A stretch of DNA of 64,000 bases, taken from the NCBI RefSeq assembly GCF_000768355.1, contig NZ_AVPU01000006.1, positions 1 to 64,000 of the forward strand. The letters are read 5' to 3'. Below, one piece after another: positions 1 to 8,066 of this stretch. The first letter of the stretch is position 1; each line of letters begins with the position of its first letter. This DNA is from Lysobacter daejeonensis GH1-9 (GTDB lineage: Bacteria; Pseudomonadota; Gammaproteobacteria; Xanthomonadales; Xanthomonadaceae). The position numbers and the translations under genes were made by a program. The notes below the pieces were generated by a model. It worked only from the letters and a program-made list of their open reading frames with translations, made no database searches and was not told where the DNA came from.

Positions 1-44
1 GCCTGCGGCACGCCGGCCGCCACCTCCGCGACGACGGCGCTCAT
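1..44 (-). CDS. Start of a gene below metB, probably homoserine dehydrogenase (partial)
   Basis: The ATG at 44 overlaps the metB stop by four bases (ATGA). Fourteen further codons are visible before the window ends, giving MSAVVAEVAAGVPQA. The peptide alone identifies nothing. In Xanthomonadaceae the gene after metX-metB is usually homoserine dehydrogenase, which makes the homoserine that MetX acylates, so that is an inference from context only. The overlap points to translational coupling and to control by the SAM-I riboswitch ahead of metX. Confidence 0.45.
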   Translation of the reverse strand, partial: MSAVVAEVAAGVPQ

Positions 45-1231
45 CGCGACACGCGTTTGGCGGTGTCGGCCACGGCCAACGCGCGGTCGAGCGCCGCGGC
101 GATGTCGGCCACCAGGTCATCGGCATGCTCGATGCCCACCGACAGGCGCAGCAGGCCATCGCCGATGCCGGCGGCCGCGCGCGCTTCGGCCGTCATCGCC
201 GCGTGGGTCATGGTGGCCGGGTGCGCGATGAGGCTCTCCACGCCGCCCAGCGATTCGGCCAGCGTGAAGCACTGCAATCCGTCGATGAAGGCGCGCACCG
301 CTGGCTCGCCGCCTTCGATCTCCACGCTCAGCATGGCGCCGAAGCCGTGCTGTTGGCGCGCCGCCAGCGCGTGGCCCGGATGCGAGGCCAGGCCCGGGTA
401 GTGCACGGTGCGCACGGCGGGGTGGGCGTCGAGCAGCGCTACCAGCGCCTGGGTGTTCTCCTGGTGCACGCGCAGGCGCGCGTCCAGCGTGCGCAGGCCG
501 CGCAGGGTGAGGAAGCTGTCGAACGGCGAGCCGGTGATGCCCAGGGCATTGGCCCACCACACCAGTTGCTGGTGCAGCGCGGCCTCGCGCGCGACCACCG
601 CACCGCCCACCACGTCACTGTGGCCGTTGATGTACTTGGTGGTGGAGTGCACCACCAGGTCCGCGCCGAACTCGATGGGACGCTGCAGCGCAGGCGAGAG
701 GAAGGTGTTGTCCACCACTGCGATCGCGCCGGCCGCGTGCGCGGCCTCGATCACGAAGCGCAGGTCGGTGACGCGCAGCAGCGGGTTGGACGGCGTCTCG
801 ATCCACACCACTGCCGGGCCCGTGGCCAACGCATCGCTAAGCGCGCGCGCATTGGTCAGGTCCACGGTCAGCAGTTCGAACAGGCCCTTCTGCGCCAGCG
901 CGTTGAACAGGCGCCAGCTGCCACCGTACGCGTCGTGCGGCACGACCAGCTTGTCGCCCGGCTTCAGGCACGCGTGCAGCACCAAGGTGATGGCGGCCAT
1001 GCCGGTGGACGTGATCACGCCGCCCGCGCCGCCTTCCAGTTCGGCCAAGGCCTCGCCGAGCAGGTCGCGCGTCGGATTGCCGCTGCGGGTGTAATCGTAG
1101 GTGCGCTTCTCGTTGAAGCCGGCGAAGCTGAAGTTGGACGACAGCACGATCGGCGGCGTCACCGCGCCGAAGGCCACGTCACGGTCGATGCCGGCGCGCA
1201 CGGCCGAGGTACACACGTTGCGGTTGCTCAT
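41..1231 (-). CDS. metB: Cystathionine gamma-synthase / O-acylhomoserine (thiol)-lyase family enzyme
   Basis: A PLP enzyme of 396 residues in the Cys/Met metabolism family. It condenses an activated homoserine with cysteine (giving cystathionine) or with sulfide on the way to methionine. Visible family signatures are YDYTRSGNPTRDLL near the N terminus, the cofactor-binding region IETPSNPLLRVTDL, and STTKYINGHSDVVGG, which carries the PLP lysine. The frame continues upstream, but ATG 1231 (MSNRNVCTSAVRAG) matches the usual family start and overlaps the metX stop by four bases. It is the second gene of an operon behind a SAM-I riboswitch. Whether it acts as MetB or MetZ/MetY cannot be read from sequence alone. 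Confidence 0.9.
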   Translation of the reverse strand: MSNRNVCTSAVRAGIDRDVAFGAVTPPIVLSSNFSFAGFNEKRTYDYTRSGNPTRDLLGEALAELEGGAGGVITSTGMAAITLVLHACLKPGDKLVVPHDAYGGSWRLFNALAQKGLFELLTVDLTNARALSDALATGPAVVWIETPSNPLLRVTDLRFVIEAAHAAGAIAVVDNTFLSPALQRPIEFGADLVVHSTTKYINGHSDVVGGAVVAREAALHQQLVWWANALGITGSPFDSFLTLRGLRTLDARLRVHQENTQALVALLDAHPAVRTVHYPGLASHPGHALAARQQHGFGAMLSVEIEGGEPAVRAFIDGLQCFTLAESLGGVESLIAHPATMTHAAMTAEARAAAGIGDGLLRLSVGIEHADDLVADIAAALDRALAVADTAKRVSR

Positions 1232-2262
1232 GCTGCTTGCTCCAGTTGTTCGGCCAGCGTGGTGCGGAGGATGCGCGCGATCTCGCCTTCCTCCTTCAGG
1301 AATGCGTCGTGGCCGTACACCGAACGCAGCACGCAAAGACGGGTCTCGCCACGCAGGTGCTCGGCAAGGGCATAGGCATCCTGCAGCGGCACCAGGCGAT
1401 CTTCCGCCACGGCCACCAGCGTCACCGGCAGGGCGATGCGGCGCGGGTCGACGGCTTGCAGGTCAATGGATTCCGACAAGCGCAGGAACGCCGTCGGGGG
1501 CGTGCGCTCGACATACTTGTGTCCGCAATGCGCGAGGTAGGTCTCTGCGCCGACGCGTACGCGGCCGTCCACCACCTGCGGCGCTTCGAACCGCGCATCA
1601 AACTCTTCCGGGCTGCGGTAGCTGAGCACGGCCAGTTGCCGAGCCAGTGCGAGGCCATGCGCCTCATCGCACTGCAGCGCGCCCAGCGCCACCGCCTGGC
1701 GCTGCAGGGCGCGCCACGCGCTGGAGAACGGGTGCGCGCGGTGCACGCCACTGATCGCCACCAATTGGCCAAGCCGCCGGCCATGACGCTCGGCAAACTG
1801 CAGTCCCACCATCGCCCCGTAGGACGCCCCGACGAATGCGTCCAGACGCTCCAGCTTCAACGCATCCAGCAGCGCGGCGATGGCGTCGGCCTGGTCGGCC
1901 GGGTCGATGACCACGTCGAGATCGCCGGCGGCACCGATCCAGTCGAAGGACAGCACGCGCTGCTGGGCCGGGTCGATGGCGCGACCGGTGCCGACCTGCT
2001 CCTGCCACCAGCCCGCCTCGGGAAACGCCGCGCTAGCCGCGACATGGCGATGCGCGGAGATGCCACCGGCCACGAACACCACCGGCAATCCGGCCTCGCC
2101 CAGCAGCTCATAGCGCACCGCCACCTCGCGCTGGCCGGCGTGCCGCATCGCCAGACGCACGCGCAGCTCGCCGCGCACGGCCGGAAAGTCAATCGGGGGG
2201 TGGGGGAACGCGAGCGCGCTGTCGGAGCGGGCGGCGGTCGTGGCGGCGGTCGTCAGGCTCAT
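1228..2262 (-). CDS. metX: Homoserine O-acyltransferase, MetX family
   Basis: An alpha/beta hydrolase of 344 residues that activates homoserine for methionine synthesis. The nucleophile elbow is GASYGAMVG. The acid lies in VAVAEDRLVP and the histidine in SVYGHDAFLKEE, so the triad is complete. Xanthomonad members of this short MetX group are reported to use succinyl-CoA (MetXS), but acetyl versus succinyl use is not decidable here. I chose ATG 2262 (MSLTTAATTAA). The longer frame would begin at a TTG at 2343 that overlaps the end of the riboswitch aptamer. No strong Shine-Dalgarno precedes ATG 2262, which may matter for riboswitch control. The ATGA overlap couples it to metB. Confidence 0.88.
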   Translation of the reverse strand: MSLTTAATTAARSDSALAFPHPPIDFPAVRGELRVRLAMRHAGQREVAVRYELLGEAGLPVVFVAGGISAHRHVAASAAFPEAGWWQEQVGTGRAIDPAQQRVLSFDWIGAAGDLDVVIDPADQADAIAALLDALKLERLDAFVGASYGAMVGLQFAERHGRRLGQLVAISGVHRAHPFSSAWRALQRQAVALGALQCDEAHGLALARQLAVLSYRSPEEFDARFEAPQVVDGRVRVGAETYLAHCGHKYVERTPPTAFLRLSESIDLQAVDPRRIALPVTLVAVAEDRLVPLQDAYALAEHLRGETRLCVLRSVYGHDAFLKEEGEIARILRTTLAEQLEQAA

Positions 2263-2343
2263 CGTGGCATCCAGGGAAACAGGGCCATCGAGTGCTGACA
2301 GTGCTGCCGGCCACCGGCGAAGAATCGCAGGGACTGGACGCAA

Positions 2344-2453
2344 CCATCTTCCGGCGACACGGGGTCACCGCAGGATTTGGCACCTTCGCACTGCTCGCAC
2401 AGTGGTGGGTTGCCCCGGCTTCAAAGGGCCTGTCCCTCAGCCGGTCTCGATGG
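2344..2453 (-). promoter_or_regulatory. SAM-I (S-box) riboswitch controlling metX-metB
   Basis: Reading the minus strand, the S-box core elements occur in order: CATCGAGA, GAGGGACAGGCCC, GAAGCCGGGGCAACC, a CACTG/CAGTG hairpin, then AAGGTGCCAAATCCTGC and a GCGGTGA/TGTCGCCG hairpin. A CCATC/GATGG helix closes the element. S-box RNAs bind S-adenosylmethionine and repress methionine genes. Between the aptamer and ATG 2262 there is a GCCGG-TGG-CCGGC hairpin but no U-tract, so control is more likely translational than by attenuation. Confidence 0.93.
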
Positions 2454-2461
2454 ATGGCGCC

Positions 2462-2490
2462 ATTCTGCCGACCGCATTTTCGTATGTCAA
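2462..2490 (-). promoter_or_regulatory. Sigma-70 promoter of the metX operon
   Basis: On the minus strand a perfect -35 TTGACA (2490-2485) is followed by a 17-nt spacer and the -10 CAGAAT (2467-2462, four of six consensus bases). The predicted start is near 2455, just before the SAM-I aptamer, as expected for a riboswitch leader. Confidence 0.8.
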
Positions 2491-2514
2491 TCGCTTTATC
2501 CGCATAGAGCGATT
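2489..2514. promoter_or_regulatory. Inverted repeat AATCGCT-N12-AGCGATT overlapping the metX -35
   Basis: Perfect 7-bp arms (2489-2495 and 2508-2514) are separated by 12 bp. The arm nearer metX touches the -35 hexamer, so the site could be an operator or an activator site. It does not match the TGAA-N5-TTCA pattern known for MetR, and no cognate regulator is recognisable in the window. Confidence 0.4.
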
Positions 2515-2573
2515 TGTCATAAGGACGTGACGCCGGGCCACCCATGCGGCCAGCGCGCCGCTACACTCGCGCC

Positions 2574-3683
2574 ATGCACCCACGTATTGCCCTGGTTGCC
2601 CTGCTGGCAGCCACCCTCACCGCCTGTTCGACCACCCCGGTCCGCAACTCCTCCGCCACCAGCGATCAGGCGCGGCACGTCGCCACGCCGGAAGCACGAG
2701 TGATTCCGGAGACCTTCGTGTCCCCCGAGACCTCGGGAGAGGAACTGGACTCGGTAACCACCTGGCCCGCCGAGGACGGCCGCACCTGGCTGATTGCCAG
2801 CGCCAAGACCTCGCACCGCCTGCTGGTACTGGACGCCGACACCGGTGCACTGCTGCGCACCGTGGGCGGCCCGGGCAAGACAGCGGGCCTGTTCCGTCGC
2901 CCCAACGGCGTGGCCGTCCACGGCGACCTGTTGTTCGTCGTGGAGCGCGACAACCACCGCGTGCAGGCCTTCACCCTGCCCGACTTCGTCCCTGCGGGCG
3001 TGTTTGGCGCCGACCAGCTGCGCAGCCCCTACGGGCTGTGGGTGGACGACGTCGCGCCGGGCGAACTGGACGTCTACATCACCGACAGCTTCATGTACGG
3101 CGAGCAGTTCGACGTGGTGCCGCCCTTCGAGGAGCTGGACCAGCGCGTGCGCCGCTTCCGCGTCACCGTGCCCGACAATGGCCCGGTCCGGGCGCGCTAC
3201 GCCGGCTCGTTTGGCGACACCCACCCGGATACCGCATTGCGCATGGTCGAGTCGATCGCGGGCGACGCGGCCACCCGACGCCTGCTGGTCGCCGACGAAG
3301 ACCGTCGCCACATGTCGACGCTGCGCGAGTACACCTTCGACGGCCAGTACACGGGTCGCCAGCTGCCGGAAGCCAGCTTCGGCGCCGAGGCCGAGGGCAT
3401 CGCGCTGTGGCAGTGCCAGGATGGGGATGGCTACTGGATCGCCGTGGACCAGCTGGCACCGCGCGCCATCTTCCACCTGTTCGACCGCAACACACTCAAG
3501 CCGGTGGGCAGCTTCCGCGGCGACGTGACCGCCTACACCGACGGCATCGCATTGCACGCGGCGACCACCGCAGCGTTCCCGGCAGGCGCCCTGTTTGCGG
3601 TGCATGATGACAAGGCAATCACCGCCTTCGACCTGCAGGAAGTCGCCCGCGTGTTCAACCTGTCCGCCGACTGCACCCACTGA
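2574..3683 (+). CDS. Beta-propeller lipoprotein, phytase-like
   Basis: A 369-residue lipoprotein. MHPRIALVALLAATLTAC has a lipobox ending in Cys18, and no Asp follows the Cys. The mature part is rich in propeller-type repeats, such as LLVLDADTGALLRTVGGPG, RPNGVAVHGDLLFVVERDNH, SPYGLWVDD and LLVADEDRRHMSTLREY. The order resembles bacterial beta-propeller phytases (3-phytase) that release phosphate from phytate in the periplasm. I cannot confirm the calcium-binding phytase residues, so the activity is tentative. ATG 2574 is chosen because it starts the signal peptide. A TACACT hexamer ends 6 nt before it, which could give a leaderless mRNA. The M23 peptidase gene follows 2 nt later. Confidence 0.7.
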   Translation: MHPRIALVALLAATLTACSTTPVRNSSATSDQARHVATPEARVIPETFVSPETSGEELDSVTTWPAEDGRTWLIASAKTSHRLLVLDADTGALLRTVGGPGKTAGLFRRPNGVAVHGDLLFVVERDNHRVQAFTLPDFVPAGVFGADQLRSPYGLWVDDVAPGELDVYITDSFMYGEQFDVVPPFEELDQRVRRFRVTVPDNGPVRARYAGSFGDTHPDTALRMVESIAGDAATRRLLVADEDRRHMSTLREYTFDGQYTGRQLPEASFGAEAEGIALWQCQDGDGYWIAVDQLAPRAIFHLFDRNTLKPVGSFRGDVTAYTDGIALHAATTAAFPAGALFAVHDDKAITAFDLQEVARVFNLSADCTH

Positions 3684-3685
3684 CC

Positions 3686-4624
3686 ATGAGCCGCCTGCGC
3701 CGTCCATTGCTGCTGGCTCTGGGCGTGGTGCTCGTCGGCGCCACCTGCCTCGCGCACGCGGCCAAGGTCTACAAGTGGACCGACCGCAATGGTGTCACCC
3801 ACTACGGCGACCGCGCGCCCCAAGGCGCCACCGCCGCCGGGGCGCCCTCGCGCATCACCGTGATCCCGGTGCAGGCCGAGCCGTCCGCGATCGCCCGCTT
3901 GCGCGTCGAGCGCTCGGGCGAACGCTACCTAGCGTGGGCCGACAACTCGCTGGGCGGCCCGATCGAAGTGGCGCTCGACTTCAACCGCGCCAACAACGTC
4001 GCCGGCAATCCGTACCTGCCCGCGCGCAAGGTGGTGCCGGCGCGCGGCAGTGCCCTGGTCAGCACGCTGAGCGTCGCCGACCCCAGCCGCGGCGGCGATT
4101 TCGAGCTGGCCATGGAGAGCGTGCCCGGCGACCCCGCGGCGCGCCCGCTGAACGTCGAGTACCTGCTTCCGCTACGCCAGAGCCAGTTCCGCATCGACCA
4201 GGGCTTTGGCGGCAGCTTCAGCCACGGCGATTCGCAGAACCGGTTTGCCGTCGATTTCGCCGCTGCCGTGGGAACCCCGGTGCTGGCCGCGCGCGCCGGC
4301 ACCGTGATGCAGGTGGAGTCGGACTTCGAAAAGGCCGGGCTGAACCAGGAGAAGTACGGCGGCCGCGCCAACTTCGTGCGCATCCTGCACGACGACGGCG
4401 CCATGAGCCTGTATGCGCACCTCAAGAGCGAAGGCGTACTGGTCCGCGTGGGCCAGCGCGTGGCTGCGGGTCAACAGATCGGCCTGTCCGGCAACACCGG
4501 CTTCACCACCGGGCCGCACCTGCACTTCGCCATCCAGGTCAACCGCGGCATGCGGCTGGAGTCCATCCCGTTCCGCATGACCGGGCCGAACGGGCCGCTG
4601 CGCATCGCCAGCGGAAGCCGCTGA
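3686..4624 (+). CDS. M23-family peptidase with an N-terminal DUF4124 domain
   Basis: A secreted protein of 312 residues. A signal peptide (about residues 1-25, ending CLAHA) is followed by a DUF4124 segment, KVYKWTDRNGVTHYGDRAP. The C-terminal half is a lysostaphin-type peptidase with the zinc motifs HGDSQNRFAVD (HxxxxxxxxD) and GPHLHFAIQ (HxH). Such enzymes cut peptidoglycan cross-links or act in envelope remodelling. The zinc residues look intact, so it is probably active. It lies 2 nt after the lipoprotein gene and is likely co-transcribed with it. Confidence 0.87.
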   Translation: MSRLRRPLLLALGVVLVGATCLAHAAKVYKWTDRNGVTHYGDRAPQGATAAGAPSRITVIPVQAEPSAIARLRVERSGERYLAWADNSLGGPIEVALDFNRANNVAGNPYLPARKVVPARGSALVSTLSVADPSRGGDFELAMESVPGDPAARPLNVEYLLPLRQSQFRIDQGFGGSFSHGDSQNRFAVDFAAAVGTPVLAARAGTVMQVESDFEKAGLNQEKYGGRANFVRILHDDGAMSLYAHLKSEGVLVRVGQRVAAGQQIGLSGNTGFTTGPHLHFAIQVNRGMRLESIPFRMTGPNGPLRIASGSR

Positions 4625-4687
4625 CGGTCGCCGCCCCCTCCCCGGCGCCACTACCAACCGGCGCCCGGGACCCGGGCCCCATGCCGG

Positions 4688-4693
4688 TATAAT
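4688..4693 (+). promoter_or_regulatory. -10 element (TATAAT) ahead of prfC
   Basis: A perfect TATAAT lies 45 nt before the prfC start. No convincing -35 hexamer is seen at 16-18 bp, which is common for promoters in this window. Confidence 0.55.
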
Positions 4694-4738
4694 GGCCATC
4701 TTCCCCGTTTCCCCGGTGCGCCGCGGCGCGCCTTCGCC

Positions 4739-6343
4739 ATGTCCGAAGTTTCCCTCGAAGCCCTGCGTCGTCGCACCTTCGCGATCATCTCGCACCCCGA
4801 CGCCGGCAAGACCACCCTGACCGAAAAGCTGCTGCTGTTCGGCGGTGCGATCCAGATGGCCGGCTCGGTCAAGGGCCGCAAGGCCGCGCGCCACGCCACA
4901 TCGGACTGGATGGCGCTGGAAAAGGAGCGTGGCATCTCGGTGACGTCGTCGGTGATGCAGTTCCCGTACGAGGGCCGCATCGTCAACCTGCTCGACACCC
5001 CCGGCCACGCCGACTTCGGCGAGGACACCTACCGCGTGCTCACCGCGGTGGACAGCGCGCTGATGGTCATCGACGTGGCCAAGGGCGTCGAGGAGCGCAC
5101 CATCAAGCTGATGGAGGTGTGCCGCCTGCGCGACACGCCGATCATGACCTTCATCAACAAGCTCGACCGCGAGGGCAAGGACCCGATCGAGCTGCTGGAT
5201 GAAGTGGAAAGCGTGCTGAAGATCCAGTGCGCGCCCATCACCTGGCCGATCGGCATGGGCCAGCGCCTGAAGGGCGTGGTGCACCTGGTCACCGGCGAAG
5301 TGCACCTGTACGAGCAGGGCCGCAATTTCACCCGCCAGGACTCGACCATCTTCCCGTCCGTCGACGACCCACGCGTGGAGGCGGCGATCGGCGCGCCGGC
5401 CATGGCCGAACTGCGGGAGCAGCTGGAACTGGTCGAAGGCGCCTCGCATCCGTTCGACATGGCCGCCTACCTGCGCGGCGAGCAGACCCCTGTGTTCTTC
5501 GGCTCGGCGGTGAACAACTTCGGCGTGCAGCTGTTGCTCGACTTCTTCGTCGAGCATGCGCCGGCGCCCAAGCCGCGCGCCACCACCACCCGCGACGTGC
5601 AGCCCACCGAGGACAAGCTCACCGGCTTCGTCTTCAAGATCCAGGCCAACATGGACCCGCAGCACCGCGACCGCGTGGCGTTCATGCGCATCTGCTCGGG
5701 CAAGTTCAGCGCCGGCATGAAGGCCTTCCACCCGCGCAGCGGCAAGGAAGTGAAGCTGGCCAACGCGCTGACCTTCATGGCCAGCGACCGCGAGATCGCC
5801 GAGAGCGCGTTCCCGGGTGACGTGATCGGCATCCACAACCACGGCACCATATCCATCGGCGACACCTTCACCGAGGGCGAGAACATCGCCTTCACCGGCA
5901 TCCCCAACTTCGCCCCGGAACTGTTCCGCCGCGCACGCCTGCGCGACCCGCTCAAGCTCAAGCAGTTGCAGAAGGGCCTGGCCCAGCTCAGCGAGGAAGG
6001 CGCGACCCAGTTCTTCAAGCCGATCATGAGCAACGACCTGATCCTGGGCGCGGTCGGCGTGCTGCAGTTCGACGTGGTGGCCTACCGGCTGAAGGACGAA
6101 TACGGCGTGGACGCCAGCTTCGAGCAGGTGCAGGTGGCGACGGCGCGCTGGATCCGCTGCGACGACGCCAAGAAGCTGGAGGAGTTCCGCGACAAGAACG
6201 CACTCAACCTCGCCGTCGATGCCGCCGGCCAGCTGGTCTACCTGGCGCCGACCCGCGTAAACCTTCAACTGGCGCAGGAGCGTGCGCCCGCGGTGACCTT
6301 CATGGCCACGCGCGAGCACGCGCACGCGGTCGGCATCGACTGA
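4739..6343 (+). CDS. prfC: Peptide chain release factor 3
   Basis: RF3 is the translational GTPase that removes RF1 or RF2 from the ribosome after peptide release. The protein has 534 residues, the normal family length. The P-loop is [12 protein letters not shown] (residues about 18-29), the switch II motif is [14 protein letters not shown], and the base-recognition motif is NKLDRE. The start [24 protein letters not shown] matches the family. It is flanked by its own -10 box upstream and a hairpin downstream, so it is probably monocistronic. Confidence 0.97.
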   Translation: MSEVSLEALRRRTFAIISHPDAGKTTLTEKLLLFGGAIQMAGSVKGRKAARHATSDWMALEKERGISVTSSVMQFPYEGRIVNLLDTPGHADFGEDTYRVLTAVDSALMVIDVAKGVEERTIKLMEVCRLRDTPIMTFINKLDREGKDPIELLDEVESVLKIQCAPITWPIGMGQRLKGVVHLVTGEVHLYEQGRNFTRQDSTIFPSVDDPRVEAAIGAPAMAELREQLELVEGASHPFDMAAYLRGEQTPVFFGSAVNNFGVQLLLDFFVEHAPAPKPRATTTRDVQPTEDKLTGFVFKIQANMDPQHRDRVAFMRICSGKFSAGMKAFHPRSGKEVKLANALTFMASDREIAESAFPGDVIGIHNHGTISIGDTFTEGENIAFTGIPNFAPELFRRARLRDPLKLKQLQKGLAQLSEEGATQFFKPIMSNDLILGAVGVLQFDVVAYRLKDEYGVDASFEQVQVATARWIRCDDAKKLEEFRDKNALNLAVDAAGQLVYLAPTRVNLQLAQERAPAVTFMATREHAHAVGID

Positions 6344-6357
6344 CTTCGACCAAGGAA

Positions 6358-6387
6358 GGGGCGCCCGGCCCACGCGACGGGCGCCTT
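6358..6387 (+). terminator. Hairpin after prfC
   Basis: GGCGCCCG (6360-6367) pairs with CGGGCGCC (6378-6385) around a 10-nt loop, extended by G-T pairs. Only two T residues follow, so this is a weak or Rho-assisted terminator at best. Confidence 0.45.
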
Positions 6388-6475
6388 CGGCGGTATGCTG
6401 CCCTGACCCCCACGTCGGCGCCGTAGGCGTCGCGATTGGAGCCACGGCTCCAACGCTTTCAGGAACGCTGCCCCC

Positions 6476-7177
6476 ATGCCGTCCAGCCACGCCCATCCCA
6501 CCTCGCCGACACACGTGTCGGCCATTGATGAATTGTTGGCCCGCCAGCGCTACCTGCGTGAGGAGTTGGCCAACGCCTGGACCCATGGCGTTGGCGCCGC
6601 GGCCTCGCTCGCCGGCGGCGGCATCCTGATCACCTTGGCCGCGCTGCGCGGCGACGGCTGGCAGTTGGCCAGCGCCATCGTATTCGGCGTCGCGCTGCTG
6701 CTGCTCTATACGGCCTCCACCCTGTACCACGCGATCCAGCATCCGGTGGCCAAGGGCCGGCTCAAGGTCTTCGACCACTGCGCGATCTACCTGCTCATCG
6801 CCGGCACCTATACCCCGTTCACCCTGATCGGCCTGCGCGGTCCGTGGGGCTGGGGCCTGTTCACGGCCATCTGGGGGCTGGCTGTCGCCGGCGTGATCTT
6901 CAAACTGTTCTACACCGGCCGTTTCAAGCTGCTGTCCACCGCGATCTACATCGCGATGGGCTGGCTGATCATCGTGGCGATCAAGCCGTTGCTGACGGCC
7001 CTGGATGGCTGGACCCTCGGCTGGCTGCTTGCCGGCGGCCTCGCCTACACCCTGGGCACGGTGTTCTACCACCGGCCCAATCTGCGCTATTCACACGCGA
7101 TCTGGCACATGTTCGTCATCGCCGGCAGCGTGTGCCATTTCGTGGCGGTCACGGCCCAGGTGCTGCCGCACGGCTGA
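6476..7177 (+). CDS. Hemolysin III / PAQR-family membrane protein
   Basis: A polytopic inner-membrane protein of 233 residues with about seven hydrophobic segments. Family-typical stretches are LREELANAWTHGVGA near the N terminus, TASTLYHAIQHP, FDHCAIYLLIAGTYTPF and a C-terminal SHAIWHMFVIAGSVCHF. The conserved Ser, Asp and His residues of the alkaline ceramidase/PAQR superfamily are present, which suggests a metal-binding hydrolase core. The name hemolysin III is historical, and a real haemolytic role is not implied. It lies between prfC and a small lipoprotein gene with no obvious operon link. Confidence 0.88.
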   Translation: MPSSHAHPTSPTHVSAIDELLARQRYLREELANAWTHGVGAAASLAGGGILITLAALRGDGWQLASAIVFGVALLLLYTASTLYHAIQHPVAKGRLKVFDHCAIYLLIAGTYTPFTLIGLRGPWGWGLFTAIWGLAVAGVIFKLFYTGRFKLLSTAIYIAMGWLIIVAIKPLLTALDGWTLGWLLAGGLAYTLGTVFYHRPNLRYSHAIWHMFVIAGSVCHFVAVTAQVLPHG

Positions 7178-7254
7178 ACGCCGCACAACACCTTCACCGG
7201 TGCTTGACCACGGGAACGGAAAGGTGGGGACACCTTCCCCCGTCCGGAGCCATC

Positions 7255-7623
7255 ATGCACCGCACGCCCCTGCTCATCGCCCCCACCCTGCTCGCCATGG
7301 CCCTGGCCGCCTGCTCCGCCGATCGCCCGGAGGCCCCCGCCACGGCCAACAGCCCAACGCCGGCCGCCGCGCCTGAATCCCAGGCATCGACCGTGGGCGC
7401 CGACGTGACCATGCGCTACACGTGCAACGGCGACCACACCGTCGCCGTGCATGGCGAAACGTCCGCAACCGTCACCACGGCGGACGGCACCACAGAGCTG
7501 CCTCGCGTGGCCGACAGTGCGCCGCCACAGTTCGCTAACGACACCTTGTCATTCAGCATCGGCACCAGGGGCGCCGAGCTGGGCCATGCCGGCGTGGGCA
7601 GCTTCGCCTGCCGGCCGGAATGA
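7255..7623 (+). CDS. Small lipoprotein with an MliC-like domain
   Basis: A 122-residue lipoprotein. The signal sequence MHRTPLLIAPTLLAMALAAC ends in a lipobox Cys20. A Pro/Ala/Thr-rich linker (about 24-45) precedes a compact domain beginning VTMRYTCNGDHTVAV and ending GVGSFACRPE. The two cysteines near the ends of the domain and the YTC opening resemble membrane-bound inhibitors of C-type lysozyme (MliC/PliC). The similarity is short, so the function is a suggestion. ATG 7255 is chosen because it begins the signal peptide, and a cggagc sequence lies just upstream. Confidence 0.65.
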   Translation: MHRTPLLIAPTLLAMALAACSADRPEAPATANSPTPAAAPESQASTVGADVTMRYTCNGDHTVAVHGETSATVTTADGTTELPRVADSAPPQFANDTLSFSIGTRGAELGHAGVGSFACRPE

Positions 7624-7637
7624 TCAGATAGCCCGCG

Positions 7638-8066
7638 TCAGGACGTGATGTAGCGCTGCAATTGGTCCAGCTCGACCTGCTGGTCCTCGATCACGGCCTT
7701 GACCAGGTCACCGATCGAGACCAGCCCCACCAGTTCCTGGCCGCGCAGCACCGGCAAATGACGGATGCGCCGCTCGGTGACGATGGTCATGCAACGGTCG
7801 ACGGTGTCCTCCGGTCGCACCGTCACCAGCTCCGCCGTCATGATCGCCGATACCGGCGTGTCGGCCGAAGCGCGCCCCTGCAGCACGACTTTGCGCGCGT
7901 AATCGCGCTCGGACACGATGCCCACCAAGCGCGGGCCTTCCATCACCAGCAAGGCACCGATACTGCGCTCGGCCATCAAGCGCACCGCATTAATCACGGG
8001 GGCGTCAGGACCAATCGAATAGATGTCAGCCGACTTCGCTTCCAGCAGGTGCCGAACGGTGCGCAT
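7638..8066 (-). CDS. CBS-domain pair protein
   Basis: A soluble protein of 142 residues made almost entirely of two CBS motifs. The first is about residues 8-65 (IGPDAPVINAVRLMAERSIGALLVM, then LVGIVSERDYARKV) and the second about 75-130 (VRPEDTVDRCMTIVTERRIRHLPVL, then LVGLVSIGDLVKAVI). Such stand-alone pairs bind adenine nucleotides and act as energy or ligand sensors, but the target is unknown. ATG 8066 gives the usual family length. The gene starts inside the last 41 nt of the upstream glycosyltransferase gene in another frame, and GGAG lies 9 nt ahead of the start. Confidence 0.88.
   Translation of the reverse strand: MRTVRHLLEAKSADIYSIGPDAPVINAVRLMAERSIGALLVMEGPRLVGIVSERDYARKVVLQGRASADTPVSAIMTAELVTVRPEDTVDRCMTIVTERRIRHLPVLRGQELVGLVSIGDLVKAVIEDQQVELDQLQRYITS

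Noticed and set aside
4172-7072. Very long antisense frame covering prfC and its neighbours
   Set aside because: It spans three real genes on the other strand and shows only low-complexity His/Asp/Arg-rich sequence, a normal artefact at this GC content.
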